Both the position numbers and the translations under genes were made by a program. From NCBI GenBank assembly GCA_025922795.1, contig JAICHC010000051.1:1-10168 (forward strand): 10,168 bases of DNA. Direction: 5' to 3'. This document shows positions 5,383-10,168 of this stretch, one piece after another. The stretch's first letter is position 1; each line of letters opens with the position of its first letter. Origin of the DNA: Candidatus Binatia bacterium (GTDB taxonomy: Bacteria; Desulfobacterota_B; Binatia; UBA9968). Under the pieces are notes generated by a model. That model was not told the DNA's origin. It made no database searches and saw only the letters and a program-made list of their open reading frames with translations.

Positions 5383-6306
5383 TTACTGGTGCGCGACTTC
5401 GAGAGGAGTGACGAACTCTTTGCGAATAAAACCGGTTCGACCATTGGCGCTGGCACGAACTTCGAGCCAGTCACCGTGACGGCGGAGCACAGTCACCTTC
5501 GTGCCGATTGAAAACGTAGCCAATGAAGGCGACGAAAAGTCTGGATCCTTGCGCAGTACCGTGGCGTATTTGATTCGGAATTCTTTTGCATCCGGTTTGA
5601 CCACGGTGGTGGGTCGCGGGTTGGGTCGAGCGGGGCCGCGCGCCACAACTGCTGGTTGAACCGGCACTGAATTGCCTAAGGGTGATGCCCCCGGAGTCTT
5701 TTCAGCCGCTGGCACTGTAGATTTTTCCCACTGCACGAGCGTTGTGATGTCCATACCTTCATGGACGAACAGAAGCGGGCAGTCGACTTGCACATCCTCC
5801 TCTACAACCTCGCTAAAAGACCATTTCGAGGCCGCCGAGATCACAGCCTGTTTGAAGTCATCGTCGTTGAGACGTGACGAGAGCTCGCGGACCTGACTCA
5901 CGACGCCCGTTGGCCCGATGCTAAGTTGCAGAGTTAAGCCGCCGGTCAGGTTCGAATTGTTAAAGATCTTTTGGCGGTACAGTGCGCGAATTTCTTGCAA
6001 CTGACTTTCGATTCGCGCAGCAATCTTATCTAGATCGATCTCGCTCTCTTTGACGCCTTCGACACGGAAGCCAAGGTCGCGCGCAAAGAAGACCATGTCA
6101 CCGAGCGCCATGTTCATAGCGCGAACAGGTCTTTTGCGCTCCGTTTGCTGAGCCGGACGTGGTGCTAGTGCTGCATCGTTCTTGGGCGGCTCGGTACCGA
6201 TGTCGTAACCAAAGTACACTACGCCCAATCCGATCACACAGCTCGCGATTCCTACAATGCCCTTGAATCCGACCGGCGACTCATGATTCCTACTGTTCAT
6301 AGACAA
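5383..6306 (-). CDS. Membrane-anchored AgmX/PglI-domain protein with C-terminal bacterial SH3 domain
   Basis: The 307-residue product has one N-terminal membrane segment (about residues 14-34) with little charge before it, then a basic Pro/Gln-rich linker (48-62). A domain follows at about 96-185 that resembles the AgmX/PglI, TonB-C-like C-terminal domain: RALYRQKIF, then GGLTLQLSIGPTGVVSQV, then the KQAVISAASKWSFSE ending. Such domains normally sit at the very C-terminus. Here a Pro-rich linker (200-240) leads to a bacterial SH3 domain at about 245-303 (ATVLRKDPDFSSPSLATFSIG, then GDWLEVRASANGRTGFIRKEFV). SH3b domains often bind peptidoglycan or peptides, so an envelope role is likely; the exact function is unknown. 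The TTG at 6306 has GGAG eight bases upstream, which is better spacing than ATG 6300 (14 bases); either is possible. The next gene on this strand, msrP, starts 207 bases away, so shared transcription is uncertain. Confidence 0.85.
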   Translation of the reverse strand: MSMNSRNHESPVGFKGIVGIASCVIGLGVVYFGYDIGTEPPKNDAALAPRPAQQTERKRPVRAMNMALGDMVFFARDLGFRVEGVKESEIDLDKIAARIESQLQEIRALYRQKIFNNSNLTGGLTLQLSIGPTGVVSQVRELSSRLNDDDFKQAVISAASKWSFSEVVEEDVQVDCPLLFVHEGMDITTLVQWEKSTVPAAEKTPGASPLGNSVPVQPAVVARGPARPNPRPTTVVKPDAKEFRIKYATVLRKDPDFSSPSLATFSIGTKVTVLRRHGDWLEVRASANGRTGFIRKEFVTPLEVAHQ

Positions 6307-6931
6307 AGTTGCTGCTCCACCAGAATTTAATTGCGCGGTTTCAAAAGCAAGTTCTATACCTCCGAGCGATTTCGTCTTTGCCGAGGAGAGAGTGAGACCG
6401 GCTACCGTCGCACTTGGCGAAGCTTGAGTGAACTTTCAGGAACAGAGCGATGTTTGGCAAGCAGCTGCCTTGGCGCAGGTGTCTGCGATTGTCGCAAGCG
6501 TTTGATCGGGCCATGCGCACTAGAGCGATGCGACTGAACAGTTTTCGCCGCGTTAAACGAAGTTTGCGGTGGCACAGCCGTTCATCTCGAGGCACGCGCG
6601 GGTCAGATGGGAGCTTTGAATGCTGGAAGTCAGAGCGATCAAACAGAGCCAGCTTGATGCTAACTAATTCCCGAGCACCTTTTTCATTCTTTCGATACCG
6701 CCGGAGATTGGCTCATGACTTCTTTGGCGAGTTTCTCCATCTCGATACCGCCTACCGGCTCCAAATCCTGCCGCGCTTTTCCGCGTCCACTTTAAGCGCG
6801 GGATCCTTTAGCGCGCTGGCGAAGGCGCTGCGGAGAATCACTAACAAACCGCAGTGTGTCCAACATCGAGCCCGCATTCAGGTCGAGGAAAAAATAAACG
6901 AGTTTCACCCGGATTGTGTTAAAAAGAAGTG
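6307..6931. other. 625-base region without an intact gene
   Basis: The stretch separates the divergent SH3-domain and alpha/beta-hydrolase genes and should hold both promoters. Its right half (6664-6859) contains the - strand pseudogene remnant described separately. In 6307-6663 I see no recognisable coding sequence, repeat or RNA. A 160-codon + frame at 6450-6932 is Arg/Ser-rich, matches no fold I know and lies antisense to the pseudogene, so it is treated as spurious. On the - strand, about 20-45 bases upstream of the SH3 gene start, an AT-richer segment with TTGCTT, TTGAAA and TTAAAT could belong to its promoter, but spacing is poor. Confidence 0.6.
6664..6859 (-). pseudogene. C-terminal remnant of a tripartite tricarboxylate / Bug-type solute receptor gene
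   Basis: Read on the - strand, three adjoining frames give an ordered C-terminus. First comes GLLVILRSAFASALKDPAL followed by KVDAEKRG; after a lost base near 6768-6769 comes DLEPVGGIEMEKLAKEVMSQ and SPA; after another lost base near 6697-6698 comes IERMKKVLGN and a TAG stop at 6666-6664. The order (LR.AF..ALKDPAL, AEKRG, EPVGG.E.E.LAKEVMSQ, IERMKKVLG) is what I expect at the end of extracytoplasmic solute-binding receptors of the TctC/Bug group. Two frameshifts within about 75 bases, and no trace of the N-terminal 250 or so residues, show a dead fragment. The 5' boundary is approximate. The + strand hydrolase gene begins about 70 bases beyond it, so the missing part was probably removed by deletion. 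Confidence 0.7.
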
Positions 6932-7765
6932 ATGTCGACTGCGACCACGGCGAAAGCTGTCTACACGGTAGTGGCGGCACTCATGTGGCTTGCGTGCTGC
7001 CCAACGTCGTTACCGGCGCAGGAGATCGTCACGCTGCTGGCGAGACCCGGCGTGACGCAGTCCTATTTCCTGACGAGCAAACCGAAAAATCTCCAGGCGA
7101 TGGCGATTTTGTTTCCCGGCTCCGGCGGCTTGATCCAACTGCGTACGGAGAGCGGTCGGGTCAGGTTCAACCAAGGAAACTTTCTGGTGCGCAGCCGGGC
7201 GGAATTCGTCAGGCGCGGAGTCACCGCTGGGATCATCGATGCGCCATCGGACCAGCAAGCCGGCTGGGGCATGAGCGACGAGTTTAGACGCGGCGCCTTG
7301 CATGTCACCGACATCTCGGCGGTGGCCGACGATATGACGAAGCGTTTTCCCGGAACTCCGCTGTTTCTCGTCGGCACAAGCCGCGGCTCGGTGTCCGCGG
7401 CGGCGTTGGGGGCGAAATTGACGGGACAGATCGCCGGCGTCATTCTGACCGCCACGATGTTTCAACCGGCCGGGCGAAAATCGAACGAACCGGGGCCGGG
7501 TCTGTCGGGTTTTGACTTTGCGTCGATCAAGGCGCCGGTTCTGTTCGTGCATCACGTCGACGATCAATGCGAAGTGACGCCCTACGGCGACGCGGCGCGA
7601 CTGGTCGATCAATACCTCTTGGTCAGTGTGTTCGGCGGCAGCGCGGCCCAGTCTGGGCGCTGCGAGGCCTTTAGCCAGCATGGCTTTTACGGTAAAGAAG
7701 CGGAAACGGTGGCAGAGATCGTCAACTGGATGCTTAAGAAGCCGTTTCGCACTGAAGTGAAGTAA
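6932..7765 (+). CDS. Secreted alpha/beta-fold hydrolase
   Basis: The 277-residue product begins with a Sec-type signal peptide: a lysine at 8, a hydrophobic core at about 9-22, and likely cleavage after LPA29. The catalytic triad of an alpha/beta hydrolase is visible: nucleophile S150 in the elbow V-G-T-S-R-G, acid D210 or D211 in PVLFVHHVDDQ, and H250 in FSQHGFYG near the C-terminus. The oxyanion region is LFPGSGG. After the signal peptide the only two cysteines are C213 and C244, close to the acid and the histidine, so a disulfide fits a periplasmic location. I prefer ATG 6932; a GTG directly before it (6929) is the alternative, and the ribosome binding site (AAAGAAG) is weak for both. It is probably an esterase or similar, with unknown substrate. 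The MBL gene follows after 17 bases, suggesting an operon. Confidence 0.88.
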   Translation: MSTATTAKAVYTVVAALMWLACCPTSLPAQEIVTLLARPGVTQSYFLTSKPKNLQAMAILFPGSGGLIQLRTESGRVRFNQGNFLVRSRAEFVRRGVTAGIIDAPSDQQAGWGMSDEFRRGALHVTDISAVADDMTKRFPGTPLFLVGTSRGSVSAAALGAKLTGQIAGVILTATMFQPAGRKSNEPGPGLSGFDFASIKAPVLFVHHVDDQCEVTPYGDAARLVDQYLLVSVFGGSAAQSGRCEAFSQHGFYGKEAETVAEIVNWMLKKPFRTEVK

Positions 7766-7782
7766 GTTAAGAGGCGCCGATC

Positions 7783-8730
7783 ATGATCGAGCTTAAGCCG
7801 ATCGACAGAGTCGAGATCTTGAGCGTCATGGATAATTCCATCGACGTGTTGATGAGCAGCACACCTGTCGCGAAGAGGGCCAAGCGAGATCGCGATGCCC
7901 TCTCCAAGGCGCAGCTCCGCGCCGAGCACGGCGTCTCGATGCTGGTGACGACTTACGAACGCGGCAATAAAGACTCATTTCTGTTCGACACCGGCGTGAC
8001 CGTCGACGGGGTGTTGCACAACATGGACGTGCTCGAGGTCAAGGGCAACGAGCTCCACGCGGTAGTGCTCAGCCACGGCCATACCGATCACACCCGCGGC
8101 TTGCTGGGTTTTATCCGACGCTATGGCCGGCCGCGGGTGCCGATTGTGCTTCATCCGGACGCTTACCTCAAGCGCAAGAACGTTCAGCCCGACGGCCATG
8201 AGTCGGAGCATATTCCGCCGAACAAGAAAGATCTGGAATCGGAGGACGTCGAGATCATCGAGGAGCGCGGGCCGACGATGCTGATCGGCGGGCGAGTGCT
8301 GGTCACCGGGCAGATCCCGCGCACGACGCCGTTCGAAAAAGGCAGCCCGCATCAGGTCGCGTTGATCGAGGGACGCTGGCAACCCGATCCGTGGATTCAC
8401 GACGATCAGGCGATCGTCATTAATGTCAAAGACAAAGGTCTTGTTGTGCTGACGGGTTGCGGCCACGCTGGCGTGGTCAATACTTTGAAATGCGCCCGCA
8501 AAATGACGGGAGTCCAACGAATTCACGCGGTGATCGGCGGCTTCCATCTCACCGGGCCGATTTTCGAGCCGATCGTCCAGCCGACGATTCAGGCGCTCAA
8601 ACAATTCGCTCCGAGCGTCATCGTGCCGCAACATTGCACCGGTTGGAAGGCGACGCACCTGATCGCGCGGGAGTTTGCCAAGGCGTTTGTGCCCACTAGC
8701 GTCGGCACGACGATAGGGATCGGAGTGTAA
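7783..8730 (+). CDS. MBL-fold metallohydrolase, COG1237 (MJ0301-like dihydropterin-PRPP-synthase-like) group
   Basis: This 315-residue protein has the full metallo-beta-lactamase metal site: S-H98-G-H100-T-D102-H103, then H228 in TGCGHAGVVNTL and H255 in VIGGFHL, plus the late PQH284-CTGWKATH. The combination of SHGHTDHTRGL, VTGQIPRTTPFE, DDQAIVINVKDKGLVVLTGCGHAG and GGFHL is characteristic of the COG1237 group, whose archaeal members act in a methanopterin-type step. Bacterial members mostly have unknown substrates, so the archaeal activity should not be transferred. There is no signal peptide, so it is cytoplasmic. The ATG has GAGG eight bases upstream (7771-7774). It lies between a secreted hydrolase and a flavin monooxygenase in a tight + strand unit, which suggests a catabolic role. 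Confidence 0.93.
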   Translation: MIELKPIDRVEILSVMDNSIDVLMSSTPVAKRAKRDRDALSKAQLRAEHGVSMLVTTYERGNKDSFLFDTGVTVDGVLHNMDVLEVKGNELHAVVLSHGHTDHTRGLLGFIRRYGRPRVPIVLHPDAYLKRKNVQPDGHESEHIPPNKKDLESEDVEIIEERGPTMLIGGRVLVTGQIPRTTPFEKGSPHQVALIEGRWQPDPWIHDDQAIVINVKDKGLVVLTGCGHAGVVNTLKCARKMTGVQRIHAVIGGFHLTGPIFEPIVQPTIQALKQFAPSVIVPQHCTGWKATHLIAREFAKAFVPTSVGTTIGIGV

Positions 8731-8736
8731 ACATTG

Positions 8737-8778
8737 GTTCAAATCGTTCAAGCCGTTCAAGAAGTTCAAATCGTTCGG
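8737..8778 (+). repeat. Period-9 tandem repeat (GTTCAANNN)
   Basis: Five units in exact nine-base register fill nearly the whole 55-base gap between the MBL and LLM genes: GTTCAAATC, GTTCAAGCC, GTTCAAGAA, GTTCAAATC and a final GTTCGG. The first six bases are invariant in four units and the last three vary, with the first and fourth units identical. The final GG continues into GGAGAGAAG, the ribosome binding site of the LLM gene. I have the impression that GTTCAANNN arrays occur in intergenic regions of related environmental genomes, but cannot verify that here. Confidence 0.85.
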
Positions 8779-8785
8779 AGAGAAG

Positions 8786-9898
8786 ATGAAGATCGGGTTG
8801 TTCACTGAGTTCTCCTACCCCGGCAAGTCGGAGCAACAGACCTACGGCGAGGTCTGGCAACAAATCGTACTGGCCGACGAACTGGGTTACGATTTTTTTT
8901 CAACAACCGAGAGCTACGGTAAGGACCTGTTTTCCTGCTCGCCGTTTCCCCTCGGGCTGTACGTTGCCGCCGCCCAGCGGGCGCAGCGCATTCGGTTCTT
9001 GACCGGCATCATCAGCGCGCCGGTGCATCATCCGGCGATTCTAGCCAGCGAGATCGCCGCCGCCGATCTGCTCACCCTGGGGCGGATCATGGTCGGCATC
9101 GGCCGCGGCCATCCCTGGGTATTGAATCGGGTCGGCGTCAATCCCGCCGAAAGTACGGCGCGCTTCGAAGAAAGTATCCGCATGCTCGTCGAAATCTTTC
9201 AGTGTAACTACATCGAGAAACTCGACGGTCAATTCTGGCAGATCAGAGATTTTAAACTTAGCCCGCCGCCGGTGCAGCAGCCGCATCCGCCGATTTATAT
9301 TGCTGCGGCGACCACGCCGGACAGCGCGATTTTCGCCGGAAAAATCGGCCGCGGACTGGTTCAGCCGGGTTATCTTGGAATTCCTTTCGACTTGGTGCGG
9401 GGGTTGACGGACATCTATCGCAAGAATCTTCCCTTAGCCGGGGCCAGTGACGTCGTGCTTGGAATTCATCTGCACGTCGCCCGCGACCGCGATCAAGCGA
9501 TCGAGAATGGCGCGCTGGCATTGGCAACGCAAGCCGAGGTGTTCTTGAGCTCGAGCCAGAGCCGGCCCAATTTGAGCGGTGTCAAAGAGGCATACGCGAC
9601 CAAAAGCGCATCGCGGATGGCATTTGAAAAATTGTGCACGCCTGAAAAAGCGCGCGAGGCGGTCGCAGCCGAGTGGCCGAACATCATGGCCATTTGGGGG
9701 ACGCCGGCTGACTGCATCGATAAGATCAAGTTCTACGTGGAATCCATTCATCCTGAGCAACTTATGCTCAATATCGCCTCCGGTACGCTGGCGCACGACA
9801 AGGCGCTCGAATCCATGCGGCTCTTCGCCGAGGAAGTGGCCCCGGCGATTCGCGGTGGTTCAGTTGCTCGCAATAATCCCAGCGCGGCAGAGCCATAA
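8786..9898 (+). CDS. LLM-class (luciferase-like) flavin-dependent oxidoreductase
   Basis: The 370-residue product has the bacterial-luciferase TIM-barrel pattern: the opening MKIGLFTEFSYPG strand, ADELGYDFFSTTES, the segment after it with many aromatic residues, RIRFLTGIISAPVHHPAILASEIAAADLLTLGRIMVGIGRGHP (V103-G-I-G-R-G108 is the typical glycine-rich turn), FEESIRMLVEIF, QPHPPIYIAA and the late WGTPADCIDKIKFY. Such enzymes use FMN or F420 reduced by a partner and typically attack small organic substrates as monooxygenases or dehydrogenases. The cofactor choice cannot be decided here. The ATG at 8786 has GGAG at 8777-8780. No flavin reductase is encoded nearby. The gene closes a three-gene + strand unit with the secreted hydrolase and the MBL enzyme. 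The last ~15 residues are low in family conservation as far as I can judge. Confidence 0.94.
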   Translation: MKIGLFTEFSYPGKSEQQTYGEVWQQIVLADELGYDFFSTTESYGKDLFSCSPFPLGLYVAAAQRAQRIRFLTGIISAPVHHPAILASEIAAADLLTLGRIMVGIGRGHPWVLNRVGVNPAESTARFEESIRMLVEIFQCNYIEKLDGQFWQIRDFKLSPPPVQQPHPPIYIAAATTPDSAIFAGKIGRGLVQPGYLGIPFDLVRGLTDIYRKNLPLAGASDVVLGIHLHVARDRDQAIENGALALATQAEVFLSSSQSRPNLSGVKEAYATKSASRMAFEKLCTPEKAREAVAAEWPNIMAIWGTPADCIDKIKFYVESIHPEQLMLNIASGTLAHDKALESMRLFAEEVAPAIRGGSVARNNPSAAEP

Positions 9899-10168
9899 CT
9901 ATTAAGGAGTTCATAAGTATCTAGACAACAGGGTTGGTTGGACACGAAGGGACGACTCGTTCCAAGCCCAGGCAAAGCGTCTGGGCGTCATCGGCCACCA
10001 CCCGAGCCAAGCCCCGAGTGCTCAATTTTGGGCGTGGGTGCGAAAGCGTCCTTTGAGTCCTGGTGCCTGCGCTTTCCACGACTCGCCACTTCGGCCCAGT
10101 ATGTCTACTAACTAACCTAACGAACTGCTTAGTAACCCTTCGACCAGCGAAAATTCGCCCAGCGAACC
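9899..10168. other. 270-base tail with no supportable gene
   Basis: A strong AAGGAG at 9904-9909 has no start codon at a workable distance. A 69-codon open stretch runs from 9906 to a TAA at 10113-10115 but lacks a suitable start, and the opposite strand is also largely open, so coding cannot be argued. A six-base stem (GCCCAG at 9966-9971 with CTGGGC at 9981-9986, nine-base loop) could help end transcription of the LLM operon but has no T-run after it. The remainder is unassigned and may be part of a dispersed repeat. Confidence 0.4.

Noticed and set aside
6450..6932. 160-codon + strand open frame
   Set aside because: It is Arg/Ser-rich with no recognisable fold, has no good ribosome binding site, and lies antisense to a readable receptor pseudogene.
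8737..8778. Nonamer array considered as a CRISPR array
   Set aside because: The unit is only nine bases with three-base variable parts, far shorter than CRISPR repeats and spacers, and no cas gene is present.
7975..8805. 276-codon - strand open frame
   Set aside because: It is antisense to the MBL gene, which has a complete metal-binding motif set. Its N-terminal Asn/Leu pattern is only the reverse reading of the nonamer repeat.
10107..10168. CCTAACGAAC and neighbouring CTAAC strings considered as an integron attC site
   Set aside because: No paired GTTRRRY core with an intervening imperfect palindrome is visible before the window ends, and there is no integrase or gene-cassette layout.

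Overview
The window reads as a fragment of a GC-rich, Gram-negative, probably soil or sediment bacterium outside the well-studied clades. Three things point that way: a periplasmic Tat-exported molybdoenzyme, a protein with the AgmX/PglI-type domain often seen in Deltaproteobacteria and Myxococcota, and the mix of UbiD, FAH, LLM and MBL enzymes with a decayed solute-receptor gene. That mix is familiar to me from metagenomic lineages such as Rokubacteria, Tectomicrobia, Binatia and other deltaproteobacterium-like genomes. The lineage is an inference; there is no rRNA or marker gene to fix it.

Region 1 (about 87-4105, + strand) looks like a catabolic block. A 49-residue double-knuckle zinc-ribbon protein lies directly in front of, and is probably translationally coupled to, a UbiD-family prenyl-FMN decarboxylase. 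After a 387-base spacer with a long imperfect palindromic repeat come a fumarylacetoacetate-hydrolase-fold enzyme and a class V aminotransferase of the alanine-glyoxylate type, 29 bases apart. Decarboxylation, C-C hydrolysis or decarboxylation of a 2-oxo/enol acid, and disposal of glyoxylate or pyruvate by transamination would fit one pathway for an unsaturated or aromatic acid. The substrate cannot be read from the sequence.

Region 2 (4192-6306, - strand) holds a MsrP/YedY-type periplasmic methionine-sulfoxide reductase catalytic subunit, with no msrQ visible beside it, and a membrane-anchored protein that joins an AgmX/PglI (TonB-C-like) domain to a C-terminal bacterial SH3 domain. Both suggest envelope upkeep. 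Upstream of them, 6307-6931 has no intact gene but contains the frameshifted C-terminal remnant of a tripartite-tricarboxylate/Bug-type solute receptor gene on the - strand.

Region 3 (6932-9898, + strand) is a three-gene unit with short gaps: a secreted alpha/beta hydrolase, a COG1237-type (dihydropterin-PRPP-synthase-like) metallo-beta-lactamase-fold enzyme, and a luciferase-like flavin monooxygenase. The last 270 bases carry no supportable gene.

The most unusual structural feature is in the gene junctions. Three different short-period degenerate tandem repeats occur there: period 8 before the zinc-ribbon gene, period 7 in two opposing arrays between the convergent aminotransferase and msrP genes (running into the msrP stop codon), and period 9 between the MBL and LLM genes (its last unit supplying the ribosome binding site). 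They are distinct from the palindromic repeat at 1788-1865. I see no CRISPR array, insertion sequence, tRNA or rRNA.
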